Notes: generated by a model not told the origin, from the letters alone. A stretch of 64,000 nt of DNA from Branchiostoma floridae (GCF_000003815.2 NC_049988.1:10195986-10259985), one strand, 5' to 3'. Shown: positions 39,901 through 46,100, counted from the stretch's first letter. A program made the numbers and translations.

Positions 39901-41867
39901 AACTACAGAAGAGCTAGTAATTCAGAGTATATTTCCTCAATACAAGTTGTAAGTCCCTACAATACAGTGTGAATAAAGGTTGTAATTTTGTCACAAATTA
40001 GACAGATAACCACTTGACATGTCAGGAGACTCTCTGATGGTGGAGCTGCTTTTATTTTGGGAGTCTCCTGGCTACAGCCCCTACAAGCAATCACAGGAAC
40101 AATTAATCATGCTCTACCGACTATAAACCTTACAGGGAAGATTGTGGATGTGCTCCGAACATAACATAAATATTTAAGAAGGAAGGACGTTCCGAATCCA
40201 TTTCATTGATTTTGAGAAGCGCTAGAATACTTGTAACCCAAAATGAGTATACTGACAGTAGTCTTCGACCACAAAGGACAACCAAAATGACTTTACTTTA
40301 AATATACCAGAACTCCTACTTTTCATACTTACAGAAAACATGATATAGTAAATTGAGTAATGCAACAATAGATGAAATAGTCAAAACATTCATATTCCCC
40401 CAAACTATGCCAAACATCATTTCCCCAATGGTGAATTCTCTACGGGAAGCTTTTAGATTTACCATCTAGATGTTAGTCTATTTGTAAATGCTTACTCAAG
40501 GTCATCCCTTGGCAAACATGTGTGTATTTGTTTGGTCATGGTCAAGTACATAAGTCTTACTCAGTTACTGGGATGCTCTCCAATGTGTCTACAAGTTCCT
40601 TCACCATAAGTGAAAGTACTCCTGTAAATCCAACCAGGAATTCCAAAGTGGGTATTAATTTAATCAGATATAAACAACAACAACACAGAACAGTAACTAT
40701 CTTACCACAAAAATACTGGTATCAATGGTAACATGAGAAATCTTTACAGTAACACTGGAAGATTTTCAAGAATGTTTTACTTCAGCGGATGTTGACAATA
40801 GTCATGGTTTAATAATCAACTTTGTGTTAAACTCTGTAATCTTTATTCCATCAATTAGAGCATGTCAATAAGGACAGGTAGATTGTGCAATACTGGTCCT
40901 GCTTGTCAATAAAGATTTATACTATAGAAACTCTGGGTTCTTTCTCTGGTGTGTCTGTCTACTGTTATAGTTCACAGTTGGTGGTGACGGTGAACTAAAA
41001 TATCTCTTGTGTTCTCAGGCTGCGTCACTAGCCTGGATGCTAGAGCGAAAGGTATGTAACCAAATATGCAGATCGTCGCTGGCTATTCTTAGTAGGACAT
41101 TGGGGAGGGGGGCAGCGGATAAAATCACGTACTATTCCTTCCATGGCGAGAGATTGAGATCTTGCCGTGGTGATAATAATAGATCGGGCGTGAGTTTCTA
41201 GGGACAAGGTTGTCATTTTGTTATCTTGAGTAGATTGGGGAGAAATTGTGGGTTAAAAACAGGCATTACACGAGCCACTTCCGCGGGCTTGAGTCATCCC
41301 GGTCTACCGGCCAGGCGGGGTGACATATCAGCTGTGTCATAATTTCATCACACGGAATTTGAATTGTTTGGCCTTTCGGGTCTGGGTCTTTTTAACTTTA
41401 GATACTATGTCTGTCAACGACGGTTCTACAAAATACTGTAAAAATCGAGCCAAGTGTTTAAAAGTAAACGGAGACAAACACCGACACAAACGTCATTCGG
41501 TTGGTACTTGGGGAGGGGCAAACTGCCGGAAATATAATGAGATGTCGTCTGATCATCAGGACAAGGACCATCTCGCCTGTGGACATCAAAGGATGTCTTC
41601 TGATCGCCTGAGGGTCTGACTAAATGTCAAAGTAAATATGAAAACAAAGGCGATCAGCAAAACTTGATATCAGCCGACTTTTTTCTCTCCCGCAGGCTAA
41701 ATCAATTGCACAAACTTGGGACTCGGATTTCGAACATACCATGTTCGCAGCCAACACTATGTTACGTGATCTTCCTACTAACATACCTCACGAGCGATGT
41801 TGTTCAGGGCCTGGTCTTCAGCCGAGTACATCCGTGTCGTGCTCCTCTTTCTCCCTGGTGTGGCCAT
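817..41867 (-). CDS. LRRFIP1/2: LRRFIP1/LRRFIP2-family gene, complete, about 30 exons
   Basis: Flightless-I LRR-interacting family: cytoplasmic coiled-coil proteins reported to bind Flightless-I and MyD88/Dishevelled partners and to act in innate immune and Wnt signalling (family knowledge). Seen here: start exon MATPGRKR...[13 protein letters not shown], then [16 protein letters not shown]...ELERQQRE, a Ser-rich middle, [36 protein letters not shown]...[32 protein letters not shown] and [14 protein letters not shown], all collinear with vertebrate LRRFIP2. Core exons: 41787-41867, 26254-26340, 22539-22616, 22064-22111, 21807-21836, 21375-21410, 20412-20453, 19679-19729, 19294-19326, 18956-19000, 18459-18503, 17804-17842, 17284-17343, 16699-16788, 16626-16664, 15825-15860, 15201-15236, 12774-12812, 11808-11933, 11045-11107, 9611-9781, 9146-9238, 7443-7569, 5370-5419, 4855-4972, 2732-2811, 1958-2062, then 1480-1599 or 817-927. 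The joined frame is open: about 652 aa against roughly 720 in long vertebrate LRRFIP2. A single copy before the vertebrate LRRFIP1/2 split is inferred. Confidence 0.9.
1480..1599 (-). CDS. LRRFIP1/2: LRRFIP alternative last exon B (proximal)
   Basis: Strong acceptor ccctcccccag-type tract (cccctccccag), phase 0, stop TGA at 1480-1482. Encodes [20 protein letters not shown] followed by a divergent tail ending HNGTYV. It is paralogous to exon A (shared LR...D..EEL...NS.LE.R..K) and replaces it, giving a different C terminus. Both follow the same phase-0 donor at 1958. The open frame of 39 codons and the heptad pattern argue against a chance match. Confidence 0.8.
   Translation of the reverse strand: MRKSQDTVEELQESNSSLERRIEKIKSFYQHRGHNGTYV
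1958..2062 (-). CDS. LRRFIP1/2: LRRFIP coiled-coil exon ([14 protein letters not shown])
   Basis: 105 nt, phase 0 in and out; acceptor tgttttaccag, donor gtaagg. Encodes 35 residues [20 protein letters not shown] to KRKLERE, almost residue for residue the family's RLEGQV.RYK.AAENAEK..DELKAEKRKL segment. It is the common splice donor for both last exons. Confidence 0.92.
2595..2688. repeat. Small foldback (inverted-repeat) element
   Basis: The arms gcagatctatc and gatagatctgc, with inner gggctaaac / gtttagccc, pair across a roughly 20-bp spacer. It looks like a miniature inverted-repeat element or stable hairpin. It lies 43 bp into the intron after exon 2732-2811 in transcript orientation. 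Confidence 0.7.
2732..2811 (-). CDS. LRRFIP1/2: LRRFIP coiled-coil exon ([12 protein letters not shown])
   Basis: 80 nt, phase 1 in, 0 out; acceptor gtttaccttcag, donor gtgagt. Reads (R)[20 protein letters not shown] to AAMEGN, matching the family's [21 protein letters not shown] segment. The split Arg codon is completed by the final A of exon 4855-4972, which fixes the start. Confidence 0.9.
3228..3327. other. Assembly gap (100 N)
   Basis: Exactly 100 N within an LRRFIP intron; a placeholder of unknown true size. ORFs drawn through it are meaningless. Confidence 1.
4198..4297. other. Assembly gap (100 N)
   Basis: Exactly 100 N, 85 bp downstream in transcript orientation of the candidate cassette exon at 4383-4460. 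Sequence hidden here could include part of an alternative exon. Confidence 1.
4383..4460 (-). CDS. Candidate LRRFIP cassette exon (phase 1-1)
   Basis: 78 nt between acceptor tgtctgtttgtcag and donor gtaagt. It is symmetric (phase 1 both sides), so inclusion between 4855-4972 and 2732-2811 keeps the frame and inserts 26 residues, [20 protein letters not shown] and on to IFNYL. I do not recognise this segment from vertebrate LRRFIP, and it lacks clear heptads. Splice signals and phase are good but no homology supports it. Confidence 0.4.
4855..4972 (-). CDS. LRRFIP1/2: LRRFIP coiled-coil exon ([11 protein letters not shown])
   Basis: 118 nt, phase 0 in, 1 out; acceptor catttgaccacag, donor gtaagt. 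Encodes [20 protein letters not shown] then [19 protein letters not shown], corresponding to the family's IRKLKLQLEEERQKCSR...NGSDLQFIEMQ stretch. Confidence 0.9.
5151..5321. repeat. Diverged 'ttcacggt' TIR element
   Basis: Contains repeated tcacggt / accgtga words in inverted arrangement and ends in ttacagta, like the better-preserved element at 23158-23369. Probably an older copy of the same small TIR family; the left edge is uncertain. Confidence 0.45.
5370..5419 (-). CDS. LRRFIP1/2: LRRFIP short coiled-coil exon ([13 protein letters not shown])
   Basis: 50 nt, phase 1 in, 0 out; acceptor atccttttgcag, donor gtaagt. Reads (D)[16 protein letters not shown], matching vertebrate DVRLRKLAGEKDELLSQ. 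The Asp is split: its G is the last base of exon 7443-7569. Confidence 0.9.
6627..6707 (-). CDS. Candidate LRRFIP cassette exon (phase 1-1)
   Basis: 81 nt, acceptor gggacgtttag, donor gtaaat. Symmetric phase 1, so it would insert 27 residues ([26 protein letters not shown]) between exons 7443-7569 and 5370-5419 without breaking the frame. The polypyrimidine tract lies somewhat far upstream and I know no homologous segment, so this is a tentative alternative exon. Confidence 0.35.
7443..7569 (-). CDS. LRRFIP1/2: LRRFIP linker exon ([11 protein letters not shown]...AGEGTL)
   Basis: 127 nt, phase 0 in, 1 out; acceptor cttcatccccag, donor gtgagg. Encodes [20 protein letters not shown] then [20 protein letters not shown]..., corresponding to the vertebrate LRRFIP2 linker HGLVIIPDGTPNG...QEAAQVLESAGEGPL between coiled-coil blocks. 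Confidence 0.9.
8249..8272 (-). CDS. Candidate 24-nt LRRFIP microexon (EHGLRPLL)
   Basis: Acceptor cccctgccgttcag and donor gtgggt flank eight codons, EHGLRPLL, phase 0-0. The first four residues repeat the start of exon 7443-7569 (EQGL), and EHGL is closer to the vertebrate KHGL. It may be a duplicated alternative exon start. Very short, so a chance match is possible. Confidence 0.35.
8408..8595. repeat. Imperfect tandem duplication, about 107-bp period
   Basis: The block cagatggtcaaca...aatgtaatgttcaggagttata...gacagacagacacagatatac occurs at 8408-8473 and again at 8516-8595 with small differences. Intronic; no function evident. Confidence 0.75.
8678..9015. repeat. TIR element, agggcccgaaatac family
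   Basis: Begins agggcccgaaatac and ends gtatttcgagccct, giving near-perfect terminal inverted repeats around about 310 bp of noncoding sequence with recurrent ttgtgcaagtggcaac-like words. It resembles a nonautonomous DNA transposon; relatives are at 39397-39720 and near 18124-18133. Confidence 0.65.
9146..9238 (-). CDS. LRRFIP1/2: LRRFIP coiled-coil exon (ELERQKH...LRQRDELIE)
   Basis: 93 nt, phase 0-0; acceptor tttttttgctgcag, donor gtgagt. Encodes 31 residues [20 protein letters not shown] then [11 protein letters not shown], very close to vertebrate ELERQKHMCSVLQHKMEELK / [11 protein letters not shown]. Confidence 0.93.
9611..9781 (-). CDS. LRRFIP1/2: LRRFIP coiled-coil core exon ([14 protein letters not shown])
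   Basis: 171 nt, phase 0-0; acceptor cttcttgtcttcag, donor gtaggt. The 57 residues include [18 protein letters not shown] and [15 protein letters not shown], the most conserved signature of LRRFIP1/2 proteins. The coiled coil is thought to mediate dimerisation and the Flightless-I LRR interaction (family knowledge). Confidence 0.95.
11045..11107 (-). CDS. LRRFIP1/2: LRRFIP coiled-coil exon ([13 protein letters not shown])
   Basis: 63 nt, phase 0-0; acceptor gcgtaccttccag, donor gtagga. Encodes [21 protein letters not shown], matching the vertebrate EVEDRYMQGLKELK heptads directly before the [14 protein letters not shown] core. Some vertebrate LRRFIP1 isoforms lack this repeat unit, so the exon may be optional. 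Confidence 0.88.
11808..11933 (-). CDS. LRRFIP1/2: LRRFIP serine-rich exon ([13 protein letters not shown])
   Basis: 126 nt, phase 0-0; acceptor ccatgttgttgcag, donor gtacgt. Encodes [20 protein letters not shown] then [10 protein letters not shown]...[10 protein letters not shown]. Vertebrate LRRFIP1 has LASLGGTSSRRGSGD...TEASIREIK at the same place, immediately before the coiled coil. RRGS is a possible basophilic-kinase site (inference). Confidence 0.93.
12774..12812 (-). CDS. LRRFIP1/2: LRRFIP small exon [13 protein letters not shown]
   Basis: 39 nt, phase 0-0; acceptor gtccattgcag, donor gtgaga. Thirteen acidic/polar residues just before the conserved Ser-rich exon. Supported by splice signals and phase, not by clear homology. 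Confidence 0.6.
14411..14440 (-). CDS. Candidate alternative LRRFIP start exon ([10 protein letters not shown])
   Basis: An ATG in good context (aaaATGG) opens ten codons, [10 protein letters not shown], ending at a consensus donor gtaagc in phase 0, so it could splice to 12774-12812 or 11808-11933 and give a short N-terminally truncated isoform. No promoter motif was recognised; tentative. Confidence 0.25.
15201..15236 (-). CDS. LRRFIP1/2: LRRFIP small exon [12 protein letters not shown]
   Basis: 36 nt, phase 0-0; acceptor cccatttcag, donor gtaagt (the best donor in this cluster). Tyr/Ser-containing acidic peptide typical of the variable middle region. Confidence 0.65.
15825..15860 (-). CDS. 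LRRFIP1/2: LRRFIP small exon [12 protein letters not shown]
   Basis: 36 nt, phase 0-0; acceptor cgtgttcccgtcag, donor gtaagt. The [10 protein letters not shown] sequence resembles the Ser/Arg/Tyr-rich repeats in vertebrate LRRFIP2 (for example SRGSSYGGS). Confidence 0.75.
16626..16664 (-). CDS. LRRFIP1/2: LRRFIP small exon [13 protein letters not shown]
   Basis: 39 nt, phase 0-0; acceptor ccaaacacag, weak donor gttggt. Ser/Arg-rich peptide characteristic of the family's variable region; only 34 bp separates it from the upstream exon 16699-16788, so one of the two may be skipped or the pair used alternatively. Confidence 0.65.
16699..16788 (-). CDS. LRRFIP1/2: LRRFIP exon [19 protein letters not shown]...
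   Basis: 90 nt, phase 0-0; acceptor tattggacacag, weak donor gtttgc. Encodes 30 residues [20 protein letters not shown] then [10 protein letters not shown]. The following intron would be only 34 bp to exon 16626-16664, below usual minimum length, so the two are probably not spliced to each other directly and may be mutually exclusive. Confidence 0.55.
17284..17343 (-). CDS. LRRFIP1/2: LRRFIP small exon [20 protein letters not shown]
   Basis: 60 nt, phase 0-0; acceptor gtacctttccag with a good pyrimidine tract, weak donor gttcgt. The W-D-x-Y-S-S pattern recurs in other exons of the cluster (TWDFVS..., GSDVYS, DSAYSS). An internal donor could shorten it. Confidence 0.5.
17804..17842 (-). CDS. 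LRRFIP1/2: LRRFIP small exon [13 protein letters not shown]
   Basis: 39 nt, phase 0-0; excellent acceptor ctctttttttcag, donor gtatgc. Short polar peptide in line with neighbouring alternative exons. Confidence 0.65.
18459..18503 (-). CDS. LRRFIP1/2: LRRFIP small exon [15 protein letters not shown]
   Basis: 45 nt, phase 0-0; acceptor cattcttcactttag, donor gtgagt. Good splice signals on both sides; peptide not recognised from vertebrates. Confidence 0.55.
18956..19000 (-). CDS. LRRFIP1/2: LRRFIP small exon [15 protein letters not shown]
   Basis: 45 nt, phase 0-0; acceptor gctgtggtgttgtag, weak donor gtcggt. Using the next GT (gtactc, 4 nt further) would break the frame. Moderate support from phase and composition. 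Confidence 0.45.
19294..19326 (-). CDS. LRRFIP1/2: LRRFIP small exon [11 protein letters not shown]
   Basis: 33 nt, phase 0-0; acceptor ctctctactgtag, donor gtaggt. Ser/Tyr-rich peptide matching the style of the vertebrate variable region. Confidence 0.65.
19679..19729 (-). CDS. LRRFIP1/2: LRRFIP small exon [17 protein letters not shown]
   Basis: 51 nt, phase 0-0; acceptor gtctcaccctaaacag, weak donor gttggt. [16 protein letters not shown] strongly resembles vertebrate LRRFIP2 repeats of the form SASLYSDSL and SRGYRYG. Confidence 0.78.
20412..20453 (-). CDS. LRRFIP1/2: LRRFIP small exon [14 protein letters not shown]
   Basis: 42 nt, phase 0-0; acceptor tttattgtatacag, donor gtgtgt. Tyr/Ser/Arg-rich peptide. 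Confidence 0.65.
21375..21410 (-). CDS. LRRFIP1/2: LRRFIP small exon [12 protein letters not shown]
   Basis: 36 nt, phase 0-0; acceptor ctcccacataatag, weak donor gttggt (the same hexamer as two other exons of this cluster). Ser/Arg-rich. Confidence 0.65.
21807..21836 (-). CDS. LRRFIP1/2: LRRFIP 30-nt exon [10 protein letters not shown]
   Basis: 30 nt, phase 0-0; acceptor gtgtttttctcag, donor gtcagt. Ten codons, [10 protein letters not shown], again with the D-x-Y-S pattern. Confidence 0.6.
22064..22111 (-). CDS. LRRFIP1/2: LRRFIP small exon [16 protein letters not shown]
   Basis: 48 nt, phase 0-0; acceptor cttgtaatattgtag, weak donor gtttgt. Encodes [16 protein letters not shown]; the W-D and K-Y-S-S features recur across the cluster. 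Confidence 0.65.
22539..22616 (-). CDS. LRRFIP1/2: LRRFIP exon [20 protein letters not shown]...
   Basis: 78 nt, phase 0-0; acceptor accatctccaacag, donor gtgagt. Encodes [20 protein letters not shown] then SSAASS. Largest of the N-terminal cluster exons apart from 16699-16788. Confidence 0.65.
22979..23002 (-). CDS. Candidate 24-nt LRRFIP microexon VYDLVQRY
   Basis: Excellent acceptor tgttctacatttcag followed by eight codons and a weak donor gtgtgg, phase 0-0. An earlier GT (gtacag) would leave only 12 nt. The acceptor is convincing, the exact exon is not. Confidence 0.35.
23158..23369. mobile_element. Small TIR element rich in ttcgcggt / accgcgaa
   Basis: Bounded by tactgtaaatg and its inverse catttacagta, probably with a TA target duplication (Tc1/mariner-like). 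The inside repeats ttcgcggt and accgcgaa many times in both orientations. Noncoding, nonautonomous. I recall similar sequences as abundant in several marine invertebrate genomes; unverified here. Confidence 0.75.
23989..24444 (-). mobile_element. Miniature LTR retrotransposon (TRIM-like), minus orientation
   Basis: Two identical 176-bp direct repeats (23989-24164 and 24269-24444; identity extends 2 bp further) flank about 104 bp. Read on the minus strand each repeat begins TGTAACAG and ends TTGTTTCA (TG...CA). One base after the first repeat comes TGGTTCCCACGCCGG, the complement of a tRNA 3' end reading GTGGGAACCA (tRNA-Glu-like), i.e. a primer-binding site. Just before the second repeat is a polypurine tract GAAAAGAAAAGGGGGAG. 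No coding capacity, as in TRIM elements. I saw no clean target-site duplication. Identical repeats imply a recent insertion. A SINE dimer is the alternative, but would not explain both PBS and PPT. Confidence 0.7.
24269..24444 (-). repeat. Terminal repeat containing tRNA-like Pol III boxes (second copy 23989-24164)
   Basis: Within the repeat, minus strand, TGGCCGAACGG matches a Ser/Leu-type A box and GGTTCGAATCC a perfect B box at tRNA spacing, with a possible long variable arm between. The anticodon stem has mismatches and the acceptor ends do not pair, so this is a tRNA-derived promoter-like module, not a functional tRNA gene. Confidence 0.65.
24838..24895. repeat. C-rich low-complexity tract
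   Basis: Repeated gaccttgcccccctccccc units, two to three copies, in an LRRFIP intron. Confidence 0.8.
26254..26340 (-). CDS. LRRFIP1/2: LRRFIP conserved exon 2 ([13 protein letters not shown])
   Basis: 87 nt, phase 0-0; acceptor tgtttccttcgcag, donor gtaaac. Encodes [20 protein letters not shown] then QELERQQRE. The family hallmark (A)[26 protein letters not shown] is essentially identical in vertebrate LRRFIP1 and LRRFIP2, and this exon identifies the gene unambiguously. Confidence 0.97.
31944..32070. repeat. 21-bp tandem repeat, six copies
   Basis: Six near-perfect copies of ctatgctgtgatttggatccc, the last with a 1-bp deletion. Because 21 is a multiple of 3 it leaves open frames, but no gene context exists. 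Confidence 0.95.
39127..39226. other. Assembly gap (100 N)
   Basis: Exactly 100 N inside LRRFIP intron 1. Confidence 1.
39397..39720. repeat. TIR element, agggcttgaaatac family
   Basis: Begins agggcttgaaatac and ends gtttcaagccct; same terminal design and length (324 bp) as 8678-9015, with gtacatgtgcac-like words inside. Noncoding; nonautonomous DNA transposon by appearance. Confidence 0.6.
40023..40070. repeat. Short hairpin (caggagactc / gagtctcctg)
   Basis: Perfect 10-bp inverted repeats separated by 28 bp. Could be a foldback remnant; no further evidence. Confidence 0.5.
41787..41867 (-). CDS. LRRFIP1/2: LRRFIP first coding exon
   Basis: ATG at 41867 in good context (A at -3, G at +4); 27 codons to a consensus donor gtatgt, phase 0. 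Reads [20 protein letters not shown] then LNNIARE. Vertebrate LRRFIP2 begins MGTPASGRKRTP...FSAEDEALSNIARE, so start and border are both supported by homology. Confidence 0.95.
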
Positions 41868-42330
41868 GATTGTTGTTTCCTCGGTCTTACAGCGGTGGAA
41901 TAGTCAGTCGCTGGATGCTTGCTTACTACTTCCAAAATTACTGAACGTTGTGATCCGCACACGAAAATCAACAACTTTCTCGGACGTTCAAAACAAAACC
42001 TCCACTATTACTGTGCCGCAGACTTTTACACGAGCTCCCTACGAGTATCCCCTCGGCTCTCGGCTGTTTATAACGGAATTTGCCGTTCTTACAGCGCTGT
42101 AGGGACGGAGAAACTAGCGGCTGGAGGGATGTGTGAAGGTTTGTGGCAGCGCCGCCTCCATCTTGGGTGCAGGGCAAGTCGGGGACCCGGATGTTAGGGC
42201 ACGGCGCGCACGGCACCACGGGAAGGAAAGTAAAAGGATCGTCTCAACTGACTTGAGTCACAATGTAAAGTCTTAGGCGCTTGTGACGTCATAAAGTCAC
42301 CAGGGACTTATGTTGTGGTTTCGTTAGATT
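41868..42330 (-). promoter_or_regulatory. LRRFIP 5' UTR and GC-rich promoter region
   Basis: Sequence immediately 5' of the start exon is GC- and CpG-richer than the surrounding introns. On the minus strand it contains CCAAGATGGAGGCGGC around 42152-42167, like a YY1-type initiator motif, and a perfect cAMP-response palindrome TGACGTCA further upstream. The transcription start is inferred near 42160. Confidence 0.5.
42284..42291. promoter_or_regulatory. Perfect CRE palindrome TGACGTCA
   Basis: Consensus CREB/ATF site about 417 bp upstream of the LRRFIP ATG and about 120 bp upstream of the inferred start site. Position fits a proximal promoter element; functional use is inferred. Confidence 0.45.
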
Positions 42331-42507
42331 TCTATACTTGATAAACAAATGCACCCGTTAAGCTCAATGTCTTGTCTATCTGTCGGTCTTTTAGCCCTTG
42401 AGAAATCATCAGCGGCAGAAGAAAGTCGACCAAGTAATCAACACTTTAATACAGGGTGTTACAGTAAACCCACATGCAATAGGATCATCGGGCTATGGGT
42501 GAGTTTT

Positions 42508-42529
42508 ACGTTATAAGATCTTATAACGT
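42508..42529. repeat. Perfect 22-bp palindrome
   Basis: The 22 bases centred on agatct, running from acgttataag to cttataacgt, are their own reverse complement. Located about 640 bp upstream of the LRRFIP start codon. Could be chance or a binding site. Confidence 0.8.
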
Positions 42530-42951
42530 CCTTGATTTTACAGAGCCCGTTTATGCTTTCATTTTATCTGGGAATTCTTGTTGTTTCAGGCTGAAACATT
42601 GCTTGAAGAAAGTGTACAATCGAGCACTGACGAATGTATTGTTCCGACTCTGGAACGAGAATATTATGACAAATCTGTCACTTTTCTCAATCTAAAATTT
42701 TATTTAGGGATGGGGTTTGTTTACCTGCCCAATCTTGAGTATGCCCCTGTTACCGGTGATGTGATAGTTACTAGTATTTCTAGTGAATTTGACTGTCAAT
42801 GGGTCTAGGACAGCTGTAGGACGCAAACGAGTCGCTAGATGCTGCTTCTGCCAAATGCCAGTTTCTCGTTGAACAACTTGAATTACCCGTGAAGAACATT
42901 GCATTTGACATAGACTCACGACAGGCCCATATGATAGACTAGGGTGTAAAA

Positions 42952-43168
42952 GTAACGTTACTGTAACCTTTATTCACGGGGTAACCCATATCCGTTGCTT
43001 TTAAAAACAGAGTATTTAGGGAAGTCGACAGACGGTGGTTTAAAACTGGACATTTCAAAAATATTGCAATTTGAAACCATGTCCTTAGAATTGATATCCC
43101 TAAATATCCAGTTCTTTTTTAAACAACGGATATAGGTTACTCCGCGGATAAAGGTGAACTACTGTTAC
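42952..43168. mobile_element. Long-TIR miniature element (217 bp)
   Basis: Imperfect inverted arms of about 70 bp: left gtaacgtta...acctttattcacgggg... and right ...ccgcggataaaggtgaac...gttac, also sharing atatccgttg and tatttaggga. No coding capacity; foldback-type nonautonomous transposon. Confidence 0.75.
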
Positions 43169-46100
43169 ATAGAGGCACAACAACAATGACGATTTGGAAC
43201 CTTTCAAGTCTCTACCGGCTTCCCTGTATTAAAGGATGTTGCAACCTATTCTCTAACGTGATTTTAGGCCATAACTTATTATCTCTTGTGCCCGCGCCGG
43301 TTACTCACTTCGCCCCCGGCAGTGTAGGCGATAGACCACAGTCGTAAATTTTATGGATAACATCCATTGATCTTCCCCTGGTTTCTTAAAAAAAGAAATT
43401 TTGTTGCCTTTCGGTGATGGTCCACTTGACAAGAACACAGCGAGAGTCAGTATGATTGTAAATGTAGTAATACAGGGTTACGACTACAGAATAATGTCAC
43501 AGCTACTGACGTGCTTTTGTCGCTTTCCATGCTTCTTGAATACAAAAATTGAATACAGTTCGGTCGTCAGACAAAGTTGCCTCAATTCTTGTTACAACGT
43601 TTACGGTCTGTACTTCCAAAATTTAGGCAACATTTTTCCCCATCTTGTGTTTGCTTTTTTGTTTGTTTGATTTTGTGCCTGCGCATTAGATCAAGATTTG
43701 GAGTCTGTATGGGATCATCCATGTACTCGCTGTGGCCTTGTGTGATTGGAACAGCATCTCTTAAGCCACTTTTGGATTGTATTTATACTACGAGACTGTA
43801 TATATGTTAGATACGATTTCATATATGTCTATGTCATGTAACATGCGAAGAAGTAGGCCATGCACACATTAACACCAGACAAGAAGTAGCATTTCCATTT
43901 TTATTGATTCCATGTCTTGATTTTATGCCTTTTTATTGGAAAGTACATACATGTAGTGTACGCGGAGCATTCGATGCTATCTTTGGTGATCACACAGACA
44001 GGTGTCTCAAGCTTACTGCATTCTGTACTGATCGGACTATGTGTAACCCTTAACTATTTCTGCCTACAAGCAACTTTACCCTATCGTGCCAAGACATAGA
44101 GCCGACATATTTTGTTGCGGACTTCTGTGCAAGAGTCATTTTATAGCAAAATCTTTCCTACCTGCGATTTTTTTGTATCTATCCAGAATATTCCGCACTG
44201 TCCAAGTAGAGCTGTTATGACTCGTTTCTTTATAAAATGTGGCTATTTGAGTGGCATACTGGTATCAGCATCTGTACATTTTGTCATTTCTGATGGGCCT
44301 TGGAGAAAGATAGCACAGGTGTTGGCAATGACTAAAAACAAACAGAATATTGGATGAATTTTATCAATATGGTACATGTTGGTTTGCTACAGTAAAAGTG
44401 TGCAATTTGCAAATAGTAAATGATAATGACTTCTCCATTTCTCTCAACGTAATATTCCGGTGTTCTAGAATGCAAACGATAATTCGAACCAAACCGGAAA
44501 AAAAAATGGCATCAACATGGTATCGTTTCCGAATTGTACCCATATTTGCCATTTTCTGCGAAGACGATAAAAAAATTGACAATGCAGTAAATAAGTCTAT
44601 GTGCCCTTGTATCTTTCCCTATTGCCCTATCTACTCGTATTGGTATAGCTGACATAGAAAACAATTAGCCTTATCTTATACGTTTCAGCTCTTCCTAAGT
44701 TTGCTTTGTACAAAGGTTTCCCTGCTGCACAGGAAAGAGTAAGCACTACATGTCCTGGATAGTAAGTTACAGCACACGGTCACACTGAGTACAAAGAACA
44801 GCGTCCCGTACTGGTCTAAACCGCAGCCTGTGATATGTGAACTTTCAACATCGCTCAAGTCAAAGGCAATGCATATTACATAATTTATATGTACTTCATA
44901 ATGTTCCCATACGTTAGAACCAATCTGAAATTATGATTTGTACCATAAGGCAGTTTTTAAGTACTATAGACCCAACATTCGTCAATGATTATTATCATTT
45001 CCTTCTTTTTCCATGGAAGATCTGATAAAATCATATGCATTTCCAGCAATTTTTTAAAATATATTTTGTAAGCGTCGGGACCATACACAGAGATCTGTTC
45101 CATTTTCAGTGCCCTTTTGTTTTCTACATGTGAGACACACAATTGTTCATAGCACACAATGTTGATCATGGATAGTACATAAAGTATTGCGTTGGAATAG
45201 ACTTCATGCAAAATGTTACATATAGACTTGGTAAAAAAAAGTGACAACTATCTCCTCAAACTTTTTGGAACTAAAGTTTCAAATAACTTCGCAGAAGGTA
45301 CGTAACAGTCAATGGTAGATGTTACATATTTTGGCGTTAGAAATGTCTTTCCATCATCTTAGGCAAAGGAAAACTTGCAGAACATTTGCAGAACTATCCT
45401 GAACATTTATGATATGTTATTTTTCATATACAGATGTTATTATTGCATAGTTATGTTTTATACAATGCTTTTATAAATAGAAATTTGTACAAGAAGCAAA
45501 CAGGAAGATATACACATGCATAAAAGATGCTGTACAATCTGAAAATACAGTTTTGAAAACAAGATGAACGTCATACGCTCAGAACCACAGTATATCAGTA
45601 GCGTAAAAGGCAGAATGCTGAATATTTAATCATATACACATACTGTATCATTATGTCAGACACGAAAGAGAATCAGATTACGTCAAGCTTTGTAAGTTGT
45701 GTTGATAGTGGTGTGGTTATCGTATATTGACAAAGGTGGGGCTTTTTGAAAACCATCATTAGATGTAGCCTCCTAAAAGATTATAGAAGGAATTCCAGCC
45801 TCTGTATCTTGCTAAGCTGAGCTTTCTAGTTAGGTTACGTCTTCCTCATTTGAACATTTGAGATAATCAGCAACAACAGGACCGTTCCATACACGTATGC
45901 CCTTAAACATGATTTGATAGTTACCTATCTTGTCCTTTAGAATCGGCTATAGCCGCTATAGCATGGCCACTATCTATGAATGCTTTGATCTCGTCTTACA
46001 ATAAAATGGTTTAAACCTTTTTTGTCGGGAAAAAAATCAGTTTCATTGCGTGTTTCAAGTCTGTGATCATTTTCTTATCAGATGAGATGGTCACTTGTAC

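Larger units (their letters stand above)
26341..41786 (-). other. LRRFIP intron 1 (15.4 kb)
   Basis: I see no supportable exon or RNA gene here. It contains a 100-N gap, a 21-bp tandem repeat, a TIR element and a short hairpin. Open reading frames are short, AT-rich and lack splice-phase consistency. An open stretch of about 54 codons near 26640-26800 (minus) has a donor but no acceptor or start. Confidence 0.6.

Noticed and set aside
41320-41619. 99-codon plus-strand frame near the LRRFIP start
   Set aside because: No homology; lies in LRRFIP intron 1 and has no supporting splice context.
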